A program made the translations under genes and the position numbers. 64,000 bases of DNA from Streptantibioticus_A sp037034305 (GTDB lineage: Bacteria; Actinomycetota; Actinomycetes; Streptomycetales; Streptomycetaceae): NCBI GenBank assembly GCA_037034305.1, contig JBAGJY010000005.1:263881-327880 (forward strand), written 5' to 3'. Below, piece by piece: positions 25,746-34,559 of this stretch. How positions within the stretch are numbered: the first letter of the stretch is position 1; every line of letters begins with the position of its first letter. Under the pieces are notes generated by a model. It was not told the origin of the DNA and searched no databases. It was given only the letters and a program-made list of their open reading frames with translations.

Positions 25746-27248
25746 TCAGCCGCGCAGGCCGAGGCGGCTGCGCCGCCGCCCGTAGGTGAAGTACAGGACG
25801 AATCCGACGACCATCCAGATGACGAACCGCAGCCAGGTCTGCCAGGGCAGGTTGAGCATCAGCCACAGCGAGGCGCACACCGACAGCGCGGGCAGGACCG
25901 GTACCCACGGGGTGCGGAAGGAGCGGGGCAGGTCGGCCCGGGTCCGGCGCAGGACCACCACTCCGACCGCGACCACCACGAACGCGAACAGCGTGCCGAT
26001 GTTCACCAGTTCCGACAGCTCGGCGATGCTGGTGAAGCCGGCCACCACCGCGACCACCGCCCCGAGCAGCACGGTGGCCCGGTAGGGGGTGCCGAACCGC
26101 GGGTGGACCTGGGAGAAGACCCTCGGCAGCAGTCCGTCCCGGCTCATCGCGAAGAAAACCCGGCTCTGGCCGAGCAGCAGGATCATGCAGACCGAGGTGA
26201 GCCCGACGGCCGCGCCGAAGCTGATCACACCGGACCACACCGGCGCGTGGTTCGCCTTGAAGGCGTCGGAGAGCGGGGCCTCCACCGACAACTGGCTGTA
26301 CTTCTGCATGCCGGTGACCACGACGGACACCGCGACGTACAGGACCGTGCACACGGCCAGCGAGCCGAGGATGCCCAGCGGGACGTCCCGCGCGGGATGC
26401 TTGGTCTCCTCGGCGGCGGTCGCCACGATGTCGAAGCCGATGAACGCGAAGAACACCACGGCCGCGGCGGTGAAGATGCCCCACACGCCGAACGTCGTCG
26501 GCTTGTACCCGAAGATCAGCTGGACCAGCGGCGCGCCGAACCCCGAACCGCCGCTCGGCCGTTGCGCGGCGGGCAGGAACGGCGTGTAGTTGGCGCCGTT
26601 GACGTAGAAGGCCCCGGCGACGATCACGATCAGCACCACCGTCACCTTGATCCCCACGATCAGCGAGGTGACCCGGGCGGACAGCTTCATCCCCGCGACC
26701 AGCACCCCGGTCAGCACCAGCACCAGAAGGAAGGCCAGCAGGTCGAACTCCCCGCCCGCGCCGATCCCGGTCAGCGCGCGTGGCAGCCGCAGCCCCGCGG
26801 TCGCCAGCAGCGACCTGATGTAGCCGGACCAACCGACCGCCACCACCGCGCAGCCCAGGGCGAGTTCGAGGATCAGGTCCCAGCCGATGATCCACGCGGG
26901 CAGTTCGCCGATCGAGGCGTAGGAGAAGGTGTAGGCGGAACCGGCGACCGGCACGGTGGAGGCGAACTCCGCGTAGCACAGGGCGGCCAGCGCGCACACC
27001 ACGCCCGCGGTGACGAACGACAGGGCGACCGCGGGACCCGCGTAGGACCTGGCCACCTGGCCGGTGAGGACGAAGATGCCGGTGCCGATGATGACACCGA
27101 CGCCGAAGACGGTCAGGTCAAGGGCGGACAGCGACTTGCGGAGGGCGTGCTCGGGCTCCTCGGTGTCCTGGATCGACTGCTCGACGGACTTCGTACGGAA
27201 CATCGAGCTTCGGGGCCGGGTCGCGGGCTGTGGCGTTCTGGCATCCAT
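25746..27248 (-). CDS. APC family amino acid permease
   Basis: A 500-residue cytoplasmic-membrane transporter with about 12 membrane segments. The first carries the APC signature GVGVIIGTGIFVLTG, and AYTFSYASIGELPAWIIGWDLILE and FFAFIGFDIVATAAEE are typical of the cationic amino acid transporter branch. The substrate may be a basic or general amino acid; this is inference from similarity only. The ATG at MDARTP has a near-perfect GGAGGTG five bases upstream. The same gene lies next to dxs in S. coelicolor. Confidence 0.92.
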   Translation of the reverse strand: MDARTPQPATRPRSSMFRTKSVEQSIQDTEEPEHALRKSLSALDLTVFGVGVIIGTGIFVLTGQVARSYAGPAVALSFVTAGVVCALAALCYAEFASTVPVAGSAYTFSYASIGELPAWIIGWDLILELALGCAVVAVGWSGYIRSLLATAGLRLPRALTGIGAGGEFDLLAFLLVLVLTGVLVAGMKLSARVTSLIVGIKVTVVLIVIVAGAFYVNGANYTPFLPAAQRPSGGSGFGAPLVQLIFGYKPTTFGVWGIFTAAAVVFFAFIGFDIVATAAEETKHPARDVPLGILGSLAVCTVLYVAVSVVVTGMQKYSQLSVEAPLSDAFKANHAPVWSGVISFGAAVGLTSVCMILLLGQSRVFFAMSRDGLLPRVFSQVHPRFGTPYRATVLLGAVVAVVAGFTSIAELSELVNIGTLFAFVVVAVGVVVLRRTRADLPRSFRTPWVPVLPALSVCASLWLMLNLPWQTWLRFVIWMVVGFVLYFTYGRRRSRLGLRG

Positions 27249-27571
27249 CGACGCACCTCCACGAGTGTCCTGCCCACAGCGCTGGGACGGCGACCTGGGG
27301 CCCTGGCGAGCGCGCGTGCCGGGCACCGCGGGGCGGACGGGACTTCCGACACGGGCCCTGGCCATCCCAGCACTGCCATCGGCAGCTCACCCCCACGCGC
27401 GGCCCGACGCTAGGCCGATGGGCCGGGCGGACCACTCGAAGGAGTGGCCCGCCCGGGAGCGTTTGAGGCGCCGCAGGACGAGGAAGCGAACGGCGCGGCG
27501 CACGCCGGGGGCCTCGGGGCCAAGCCCCGGCTACCGGGGCGGGCCCGCACCGGGCCGTCGGCGCGGCGCCG
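27249..27571. other. intergenic region between dxs and the permease gene
   Basis: This 323-base region holds the terminator-like hairpin at 27423-27456 downstream of dxs. To its left should be the permease promoter, for which I see no clear hexamers. No gene is supported. Confidence 0.5.
27423..27456 (-). terminator. terminator hairpin downstream of dxs
   Basis: CCGGGCGGACCACTC and GAGTGGCCCGCCCGG pair over 15 positions with a GAAG loop. The single A-C mismatch on the plus strand becomes a G-U pair in the minus-strand transcript, so the fold favours dxs RNA. It has no U tract. Confidence 0.6.
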
Positions 27572-29491
27572 TCACCGGTCCGCCGGAAGGGCGTCCTCGT
27601 CCTCGTAGCGGCCGTCCAACGTGGCCACCAGCCCGGTCACCTGACGGGCGATGGCGGGGGCCGTGAGTCCGATCTCGGCCAGTACCTCCTTGCGGGAGGC
27701 GTGGTCGAGGAAGACCGGCGGAATGCCGAAGTCCCGCAGCGGCACGTCCACCTCGGCGTCCCGCAGCGCCTGCGAGACGGCCGAACCGACGCCTCCGGTA
27801 CGGCAGTTGTCCTCCACGGTGACCACCACGCGGTGGCGCGCGGCGAGCGCGGGCAGCGCCTCGTCCACCGGCTTGACCCAGCGCGGGTCGACCACGGTGC
27901 TGGAGATGCCCTGCGCGTCGAGGAGTTCGGCGACCTCAAGGCACATCGGGGCGAGCGCGCCGACGGAGACGATGAGCACGTCCGGCCGGTCCTGGCCGTC
28001 CGCCGGGTCGCGCAGCACGTCCATGCCGCCGATCCGGCCAACAGCCTGGACGGCGGGCCCCACCGCGCCCTTGGAGTAGCGCACCACGGTCGGCGCGTCC
28101 TTGATCTCGACGGCCTCGCGCAGCTGGGCGCGCACCTGGTCGGCGTCGCGCGGGGCGGCGAGCCGCAGGCCGGGCACCACCTGAAGGATCGACATGTCCC
28201 ACATGCCGTGGTGGGAGGCACCGTCCGGGCCGGTGACGCCGGAGCGGTCGAGGACGAAGGTCACCCCGCACCTGTGCAGCGCCACGTCCATCAGCACCTG
28301 GTCGAAGGCCCGGTTGAGGAAGGTGGCGTACAGCGCGAAGACCGGGTGCAGCCCGCCGGTGGCCAGGCCCGCCGCCGAGGTCGCGCCGTGCTGCTCGGCG
28401 ATGCCCACGTCGTAGACCCGGTCGGGGAACTCCTCGGCGAACCGGGCGAGGCCCACCGGCTGGAGCATCGCCGCGGTGATGGCCACGATGTCCTCGCGCT
28501 CCCGGCCGAGCTTGACCATCTCCTCGCCGAAGACCGACGTCCAGTCAGTGCCCGCGGCGGACACCGGAAGGCCGGTGTCCGGGTGGATGACACCGATGCC
28601 GTGGAAGCGGTCCGCCTCGTCCTGCTCGGCGGGCTTGTAGCCGCGGCCCTTCTCGGTGAGGCAGTGCACGATCACCGGGCCGCCGAAGCGCTTGGCGCGC
28701 TGCAACGCGGACTCCAGGGCCTCCACGTCGTGGCCGTCGATCGGGCCCACGTACTTCAGCCCGAGGTCCTCGAACATCCCCTGCGGGGCGATGAAGTCCT
28801 TCAGCCCCTTCTTGGCGCCGTGCAGCGTCTCGTACAGCGGCTGGCCGATCAGCGGGGTGCGCTCCAGCAGGTCCTTGCCGCGGGCGAGGAAGCGCTCGTA
28901 GCCGTCGGTGGTGCGCAGCGTGGCGAGGTGGTTGGCCAGACCGCCGATGGTCGGCGCGTAGGAGCGCTCGTTGTCGTTGACGACGATGACCAGCGGGCGG
29001 TCCTTGGCGGCGGCGATGTTGTTGAGCGCCTCCCAGGCCATGCCGCCGGTGAGCGCGCCGTCGCCGATCACCGCGACGACGTGGTCCTTGCGGCCCAGCA
29101 CCTGGTTGGCCTTGGCCAGTCCGTCGGCCCAGCCGAGCACGGTGGAGGCGTGCGAGTTCTCGATGACGTCGTGCTCGGACTCGGCGCGCGACGGGTAGCC
29201 GGACAGGCCGCCCTTGCTCCGCAGCCCGGAGAAGTCCTGACGGCCGGTGAGCAGCTTGTGCACGTAGCTCTGGTGCCCGGTGTCGAACAGCACCTTGTCC
29301 CTGGGCGAGTCGAAGACCCGGTGCAGCGCGATGGTCAGCTCCACCACGCCGAGGTTCGGGCCGAGGTGGCCGCCGGTCTTGGAGACGGCCTCGACGAGGA
29401 AGGTCCGGATCTCGCCCGCCAGCTCCACCAGCTGCTCCTGGGTGAGCCGGTCGAGGTCGCGCGGTCCCTTGATACGGGATAGCAGGGCCAC
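27572..29491 (-). CDS. dxs: 1-deoxy-D-xylulose-5-phosphate synthase
   Basis: First enzyme of the MEP isoprenoid pathway, joining pyruvate and glyceraldehyde-3-phosphate with thiamine diphosphate. The 639-residue protein shows FDTGHQSYVHKLLTGR, the TPP motif GDGALTGGMAWEALN with VVNDN, and the C-terminal transketolase parts YDVGIAEQHGATSAAGLA and FVLDRSGVTGPDG. Length is standard. The GTG start has AAGGAGG five bases upstream, and the extra codons before it are not needed. Streptomyces often carry two dxs genes; this is the one at the conserved xyl/permease locus. Confidence 0.97.
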   Translation of the reverse strand: MALLSRIKGPRDLDRLTQEQLVELAGEIRTFLVEAVSKTGGHLGPNLGVVELTIALHRVFDSPRDKVLFDTGHQSYVHKLLTGRQDFSGLRSKGGLSGYPSRAESEHDVIENSHASTVLGWADGLAKANQVLGRKDHVVAVIGDGALTGGMAWEALNNIAAAKDRPLVIVVNDNERSYAPTIGGLANHLATLRTTDGYERFLARGKDLLERTPLIGQPLYETLHGAKKGLKDFIAPQGMFEDLGLKYVGPIDGHDVEALESALQRAKRFGGPVIVHCLTEKGRGYKPAEQDEADRFHGIGVIHPDTGLPVSAAGTDWTSVFGEEMVKLGREREDIVAITAAMLQPVGLARFAEEFPDRVYDVGIAEQHGATSAAGLATGGLHPVFALYATFLNRAFDQVLMDVALHRCGVTFVLDRSGVTGPDGASHHGMWDMSILQVVPGLRLAAPRDADQVRAQLREAVEIKDAPTVVRYSKGAVGPAVQAVGRIGGMDVLRDPADGQDRPDVLIVSVGALAPMCLEVAELLDAQGISSTVVDPRWVKPVDEALPALAARHRVVVTVEDNCRTGGVGSAVSQALRDAEVDVPLRDFGIPPVFLDHASRKEVLAEIGLTAPAIARQVTGLVATLDGRYEDEDALPADR

Positions 29492-29611
29492 CCGTGCCTC
29501 CTTGTGCTGTCGAACCTGTCGAGCGTTGCCGGTCAGTCCGTCGAGTCTAATGTTCCGTTCCGGGCGGAGTCGGCCGGGCGCTGCGATTCGCGTCACCCGG
29601 GCGAACGCAAA

Positions 29612-29643
29612 GGTACCCGGCGTGCGGGGGCACGCCGGGTACC
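29612..29643 (-). terminator. terminator of the xyl transporter operon
   Basis: GGTACCCGGCGTGC and GCACGCCGGGTACC form a perfect 14-base stem with a 4-base loop, 14 bases past the xylH stop. On the minus strand it is followed by TTTGCGTT. This is a good intrinsic terminator. Confidence 0.8.
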
Positions 29644-29656
29644 GGGAGGGCCGCCG

Positions 29657-30967
29657 CTAGGCGCGGCCGGACGCCTTCTGGGTCCTGCGCGACAGCGAGT
29701 CGACCACCACGGCGGCCAGCAGCACCGCACCGGTGATCATGTACTGGATCGCGGTGTTCAGGTTGAGGATGTACATGCCCTGCTGGATCGAGACGATCAC
29801 CAGCGCGCCCAGCAGCGCCGACCAGGTCTTGCCCCGGCCGCCGAACAGGCTGGTGCCGCCGATGACGGCCGCGGCGATCGCGTTCATCAGCGTGTTGCCG
29901 CCGCCCTGGGTGGACTGGGCCGAGTTGACCTGACCGGCCAGGAACATGCCGCCGATCGCGGCCATCGTGCCCGCGAGCATGAACACCGAGATCCGGATCC
30001 AGGCCACGTTGATGCCCGCCCGGCGGGCGGCCTCGATGCCACCGCCGACCGCGAAGATCTGCCGCCCGTAGGTGGTGCGGCGCAGCACCAGGTCGAGGCC
30101 GACGACCACCACCAGGAACAGCAGCAGGCACAGCGGCAGCCCGTCCGCCTGGTTGAGCACCGTGGCGGCGGCGAACGAGACGACGGCCAGCAGCACGGTC
30201 TTGACGATGATGTCGGTCAGCGGACGGAACGGCACCCCGGCCTGGCGGCGGCGGTTGGCCTGCCACAGCGAGGAGCCGAGGTAGAGCAGCACCGCGACCA
30301 GCGCCAGACCGTAGGCGTAGGCGACATCGGTGAAGGTGTAGTTGTAGAGGTTGTACAGCAGGCCGTTGGCCTTGAGGTTGATGGTGCCGTTCTTGCCGAG
30401 CACCCAGAGCATGGCGCCGTTCCACGCCAGGAACCCGGCCAGCGTCACCACGAACGCCGGTACGCCCACCTTGGCGAAGAAGAAGCCCTGCAGCGCGCCG
30501 ATCGCGGTGCCGGTGAGGATGCCGAGTACCAGCGCCAGCGGCTCTGGGAACCCGTGGTAGACGCTGAGCACGGCGAAGACCGCGCCCGCCAGACCGCTGA
30601 CGTAGGACACCGACAGGTCGATCTCGCCCAGCAGCAGGACGAAGACGATGCCGACGGCGATCATGCCGGTGCCCACCACGTTGAACGCGATGGTGGACAG
30701 GTTGTTGGCCGACAGGAACGTGCTGTTCATCGCCTGGAAGATGCCCCAGATGAGGACCAGGGCGACGATCACCGGCATGGAGCCCAGGTCGCCGCTGTGC
30801 AGGCGGCGCTTGAACTCGGTGACGTAGCCCGCCAGTCCCTGCTCGCGGATGAGCAGCCGGGGGTCGACCGCCACGATGGCGTCGGCGGCGGGCGGCTCGG
30901 CGGCGACCGCCGGTTCCTGCTCGGCCTCGTCCGCGACCGGGGGCTTGTGCAGATCGGAGTTGCTCAC
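29657..30967 (-). CDS. xylH: sugar ABC transporter permease XylH
   Basis: Membrane subunit of a xylose/ribose-type (CUT2) importer. The 436-residue protein has an N-terminal cytoplasmic tail of about 60 residues and then roughly ten membrane segments. Family marks are GTGMIAVGIVFVLLLGEIDLSV, VPAFVVTLAGFLAWNGA and GGTSLFGGRGKTWSALLGALVI. The GTG start overlaps the stop of the ATPase gene (GTGA), showing coupled translation. It corresponds in position to the xylFGH genes of S. coelicolor. A strong terminator follows. Confidence 0.93.
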   Translation of the reverse strand: MSNSDLHKPPVADEAEQEPAVAAEPPAADAIVAVDPRLLIREQGLAGYVTEFKRRLHSGDLGSMPVIVALVLIWGIFQAMNSTFLSANNLSTIAFNVVGTGMIAVGIVFVLLLGEIDLSVSYVSGLAGAVFAVLSVYHGFPEPLALVLGILTGTAIGALQGFFFAKVGVPAFVVTLAGFLAWNGAMLWVLGKNGTINLKANGLLYNLYNYTFTDVAYAYGLALVAVLLYLGSSLWQANRRRQAGVPFRPLTDIIVKTVLLAVVSFAAATVLNQADGLPLCLLLFLVVVVGLDLVLRRTTYGRQIFAVGGGIEAARRAGINVAWIRISVFMLAGTMAAIGGMFLAGQVNSAQSTQGGGNTLMNAIAAAVIGGTSLFGGRGKTWSALLGALVIVSIQQGMYILNLNTAIQYMITGAVLLAAVVVDSLSRRTQKASGRA

Positions 30968-31743
30968 TTGTCCGCCTCCGCGGTGCGCGCCTTCCGGCGG
31001 GTCACGGCGTTGTCCGTGGCGCCGGTGATGGCGGAGATGATCTCTTCCTGGTTGGTGTCCTTGGTGGCGAAGACGCCGTTGTTGCGGCCCAGTCGCAGCA
31101 CCGCGACCTTGTCCGCGACGGCCATGACGTCCACCATGTTGTGGCTGATCAGGATGACGGCCAGGCCGCGTTCGCGGAGCCGTTCGACCAGGTCGAGGAC
31201 CTGGGCGGTCTGCTCGACGCCGAGGGCGGCGGTGGGCTCGTCCAGGATGACGACCTTGGGGTCGCCGATCAGGGAACGGGCGATGGCCACCGTCTGGCGC
31301 TGACCGCCGGAGAGCGAGGCGATCGGGATCCGCACGCTGGGTATGCGGATCGACAGGGTGTTGAGGAGTTCGCGGGAGCGCTTCTCCATCTCCACCTCGT
31401 CGAGCACGCCGACCCTGCGGATCTCCCGGCCCAGGAACAGGTTCTGGACGACGTCGAGGTTGTCGCACAGCGCCAGGTCCTGGTAGACGGTGGCGATGCC
31501 CAGGCCCTGGGCGTCGTGCGGCCGGTTGATCGTCACGGGCCGGCCCTCCCACTCGATGACGCCTTCGTCGATCGAGTGGACTCCGGCGATCGTCTTCACC
31601 AGCGTTGACTTTCCGGCGCCGTTGTCGCCCACCAGGGCGACCACCTCACCGGAACTGATCTCCAATTCGACATCGGTGAGCGCCTGTACGGCACCGAACC
31701 GCTTGGAGATCCCGCGCAACGCCAGCACGGGCGTAGCGGACAC
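30964..31743 (-). CDS. xylG: sugar ABC transporter ATP-binding protein XylG
   Basis: ATPase of the CUT2-type importer with Walker A LVGDNGAGKSTLVKTIAG, signature ASLSGGQRQTVAIARSL, Walker B VVILDEPTAALG and H-loop ILISHNMVDVM. It has a single nucleotide-binding domain (259 residues), not the two tandem domains of E. coli XylG or RbsA, so it must dimerise. The frame is open upstream, but AAGGAG at 31753-31758 is correctly spaced only for the GTG that begins VSATPVLALRG. It is preceded by the hairpin after xylF. Confidence 0.93.
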   Translation of the reverse strand: MSATPVLALRGISKRFGAVQALTDVELEISSGEVVALVGDNGAGKSTLVKTIAGVHSIDEGVIEWEGRPVTINRPHDAQGLGIATVYQDLALCDNLDVVQNLFLGREIRRVGVLDEVEMEKRSRELLNTLSIRIPSVRIPIASLSGGQRQTVAIARSLIGDPKVVILDEPTAALGVEQTAQVLDLVERLRERGLAVILISHNMVDVMAVADKVAVLRLGRNNGVFATKDTNQEEIISAITGATDNAVTRRKARTAEADK

Positions 31744-31886
31744 GTGAACCATCTCCTTCGCCGCCTGGCCGGCGGGGGATGCCGCGCTGCGGTGGCAGAC
31801 GCGGAATGCTGTGCGAGAAAAGTACGGGAATGCCGCGCCGGAAAAGCGAGGCCGTAATTCCGGGGGGTCGTTCCCCCCAAGGGGGT

Positions 31887-31940
31887 GTCCGGCGCGCTGT
31901 CCCGTTAGCGGGGTTTGTTTGCCGGGACAGCGCGCCGGAC
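31887..31940 (-). terminator. strong hairpin between xylF and xylG
   Basis: GTCCGGCGCGCTGTCCC (31887-31903) and its exact complement (31924-31940) form a 17-base stem with a 20-base loop, 40 bases after the xylF stop. A smaller GGGGG/CCCCC hairpin lies at about 31862-31878. Such a structure can cut transcription before xylG or protect the xylF message, giving excess binding protein. Confidence 0.8.
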
Positions 31941-31980
31941 GACTGTTGTCAGCGGTAATCAACCGCGCTGGAAGAACGGG

Positions 31981-33078
31981 CTACTTGAGCCCCGCCTTGG
32001 CGCAGTCGGCCGCGTACTGACCGGAGCACAGCTGGCTGGCCGTGTACAGGCCGCCCGAAATCACCGTCTGCTGAATGTTCTTGGCGGTGAGGATCTGAGT
32101 CTGAATCAGCTTGGCCGGGATGCCCTTGTTGGTTTCGTTGGACACCGTGGTGTCGGCTGCGGATACCGACTTGCCGGTGGCCACGGCGATCGCCATCTCG
32201 GCGGCGGTGTTCGCCTCCGACTCGTACGGCTTGTAGATGGTGTACGCCTGGGTGCCGGCCAGTACCCGCTGGACGCCGTCGAGTTGGGCGTCCTGGCCGC
32301 CGACCGGCGGCAGCGGGCTGATGTGCGCGGACTGCAGGGCGGAGATGATACCGGCGGCCATGCCGTCGTTGGCCGAGTACACCGCGGCGATGTTGCTGGC
32401 GCCGAGGCGGCTTATCGCGCCGGAGACCTCGTTGTTGGCGTTGTTGGCCAGCCAGCCGTTGGTGTCGAACTCGGAGGCTATCTTGACCTTGCCGTCCAGC
32501 ACGCTGTGCGCACCGGCCTTGAACTGGGCGGCGTTGGGGTCGCCCTTGTCGCCGTTGACCATGACGATCTGGCTGTTCGGGCTGGCCTTGGAGCCCATGG
32601 CCTGCAGCAGCGCCTGGCCCTGCTGCTTGCCGACCTGGGTGTTGTCGAACGAGGTGTAGGCGTCGATCGGCCCGTTCGCGAGCCGGTCGTACGCGACGAT
32701 CTTCACGCCCTTGTCGTGCGCCTTTTGCACCGACGGCTGAATGGCCTTGTAGTCGACCGAGTCGAGAATGATGACCTTGTCGCCGTCATTGATGAGCGTG
32801 TCGACCTGCTGCTGCTGGGTATTGGCGTTCTGCGCCGCGTTTTCGTAGTCGACCTGGCACTTGGGGCACAGTTCGTGCAGCTTCGCCTCGATCTTCGGGC
32901 GGTCCACCGCCTCATACCGTGCGGTCTGGTTCTCCGGAAGAGCCAGACCGATACGGAATCCCTTGCTCACGTCCGCGGCGCTGGTTTTGCTGCCGCCTGC
33001 CTTGCCACACGCCGCCATGGACAACGCCATGGAAACGGCCGCCGTCGCGATGACTGCACGACGCAGAGTGGTGTTCAC
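31981..33078 (-). CDS. xylF: xylose-type sugar-binding lipoprotein XylF
   Basis: Extracytoplasmic solute-binding protein of the CUT2 importer, 365 residues. The N terminus is a lipoprotein signal with lipobox LSMAAC. The periplasmic-binding fold then shows RIGLALPENQTARYEAVDRP, DKVIILDSVDYKAIQPSV and AYDRLANGPIDAYTSFDN, which are typical of xylose-binding proteins. The GTG start has GGGAGGT six bases upstream. It is the first gene of xylFGH, just after the ROK regulator. In S. coelicolor, xylFGH is under control of the neighbouring Rok7B7. Confidence 0.93.
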   Translation of the reverse strand: MNTTLRRAVIATAAVSMALSMAACGKAGGSKTSAADVSKGFRIGLALPENQTARYEAVDRPKIEAKLHELCPKCQVDYENAAQNANTQQQQVDTLINDGDKVIILDSVDYKAIQPSVQKAHDKGVKIVAYDRLANGPIDAYTSFDNTQVGKQQGQALLQAMGSKASPNSQIVMVNGDKGDPNAAQFKAGAHSVLDGKVKIASEFDTNGWLANNANNEVSGAISRLGASNIAAVYSANDGMAAGIISALQSAHISPLPPVGGQDAQLDGVQRVLAGTQAYTIYKPYESEANTAAEMAIAVATGKSVSAADTTVSNETNKGIPAKLIQTQILTAKNIQQTVISGGLYTASQLCSGQYAADCAKAGLK

Positions 33079-33167
33079 GGAGTACCTCCCTGACGGGGCC
33101 GCGACGATGCGGCCGAGGTGGAGGTGAGTCAACTCCGCCCAAAGCTTGTCGTCAAGAAGTAAATAAT

Positions 33168-33196
33168 TAACGAGATGACAACGACACGACTCGTTA
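33168..33196. promoter_or_regulatory. inverted repeat in the xylF promoter region
   Basis: TAACGAG (33168-33174) and CTCGTTA (33190-33196) are perfect complements 15 bases apart in an A/T-rich patch directly after the ROK gene. The patch also contains AAATAATTAA. ROK repressors favour AT-rich dyads, so this is a candidate operator. Confidence 0.45.
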
Positions 33197-33197
33197 T

Positions 33198-34400
33198 CTA
33201 ACTGAACGCGAGCGCAGCCGGTGGAGAATCCGGCAAAAGAGTTGAATCGCCCATTTCGCTGAGCACCAGTGCCAGCGCGCCCAGCACCTCCGCCCGGGCC
33301 CCCAGGGCACCGGGGACCACCGCGAGTTGCCGGGCCGCGCTGGGAATGGCGTACCGCGCCACGGACTCCCTGATGGGCCCCAGCACCACGTCCCCGGCCT
33401 CGGCCAGTTCCCCGCCGAGCACCACCCGGCTGGGGTTGAGCACGTTGCACAGGTTGGCCACGCCCATGCCGACATGGCGGCCGACGTCGGCGATCACCCG
33501 GCGGCACCCGGGGTCGCCGTCCCGGGCCAGCCGCACCATCTTGGGCACGGTCAGATCCGGGCCGTGGCTGGCGCGCAGCAGGTCCAGGACGTACCGGGCG
33601 GCGGTGAAGGTCTCCAGGCAGCCGCGGTTGCCGCAGCGGCAGACCGGCCCGGACTCGTCCAGCGTGATGTGCCCTATCTCGCCCGCGGTACCGCCGGGCC
33701 CCCGGTAGATCTGCCCGTTGATCACCAGTCCGGCGCCGACACCGCTGGCCACCTTGATGTAGGCCAGGTCCCTCACCCCGCGGCCCGCGCCCCACACCAG
33801 CTCGCCCAGGGCGCCCAGGTTGGCGTCGTTGTCCACGTGCACCGGCATGCCGAGCCGCCCGGCCAGCTCCTCGCGCGGGTTGATGCCGCCCCACCCCGGC
33901 ATGATCGCGGTGGAGCCGAGGACCCCGGTGGCCACGTCGATCGGTCCGGGCACGCCGAGGCCCACGCCGATCACCTTGCCGGCGCCGATCCCGGTGGTCT
34001 CGATCAGCTGCGCCACCAGCCGTTCCGCCCGGTCGAAGCCCTGCGCCGCGGAGGCGTCCACATCGATCGGCTCGGTCTGCTCGGCGAGCACCTGGTGGGC
34101 CAGGTTGCCCACGGCGACCCGCAGGTGGGAGTGGCCGAAGTCGACGCCGACCACGATTCCGGCGTCGTCGGACAGCGACACGCTGCGGGCCCGCCGACCG
34201 CCCGAGGAGGTCGGGGTGACCTGGACCGTTCCGTTGTCCCGCAGCTCGCGGACGATGTTGGAGACGGTGGCGGCCGACAGTCCCGTACCGCGGGCGATCT
34301 CCGCCTGGGTGAGCGAGCCCGCCAGCCGCACCGCGCGGACCACACGCTCAAGATTGGCCCGGTGCAGCGAGGACTGCGATCCCGGAGTCTCCACGACCAT
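33198..34400 (-). CDS. rok7B7: ROK family transcriptional regulator (Rok7B7 type)
   Basis: A 400-residue regulator with an N-terminal winged helix-turn-helix (LTQAEIARGTGLSAATVSNIVREL) and a ROK sugar-kinase-like domain (VGVDFGHSHLRVAVGNL, VIGVGLGVPGPID). The zinc motif CRCGNRGCLETF is intact. By position between ngcEFG and xylFGH it matches SCO6008, known as Rok7B7. That protein affects xylose transport, development and antibiotic production in S. coelicolor. The start is uncertain among ATG 34400 and GTG 34394. The longer frame begins with an unlikely Cys/Arg-rich stretch. Confidence 0.92.
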   Translation of the reverse strand: MVVETPGSQSSLHRANLERVVRAVRLAGSLTQAEIARGTGLSAATVSNIVRELRDNGTVQVTPTSSGGRRARSVSLSDDAGIVVGVDFGHSHLRVAVGNLAHQVLAEQTEPIDVDASAAQGFDRAERLVAQLIETTGIGAGKVIGVGLGVPGPIDVATGVLGSTAIMPGWGGINPREELAGRLGMPVHVDNDANLGALGELVWGAGRGVRDLAYIKVASGVGAGLVINGQIYRGPGGTAGEIGHITLDESGPVCRCGNRGCLETFTAARYVLDLLRASHGPDLTVPKMVRLARDGDPGCRRVIADVGRHVGMGVANLCNVLNPSRVVLGGELAEAGDVVLGPIRESVARYAIPSAARQLAVVPGALGARAEVLGALALVLSEMGDSTLLPDSPPAALAFS

Positions 34401-34559
34401 CCACTCCCTGCCGTTCCTCCAACATATGAACTCTAAGCAGAGCCTCAGGGGCTGCGCCCCGTCAAGGTATTGAGCGGTAGAACCCCGGATGATCACACAT
34501 CGTACGTGGGAGGACCGCACCCCCTGCTCGATCACCGACGGTACCGCCCCTGGCCGGCG

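Noticed and set aside
34446..34462. GGGGC-TGC-GCCCC as a terminator for ngcG
   Set aside because: The stem is only five bases and lies about 100 bases past the ngcG stop, so it is too weak to list.
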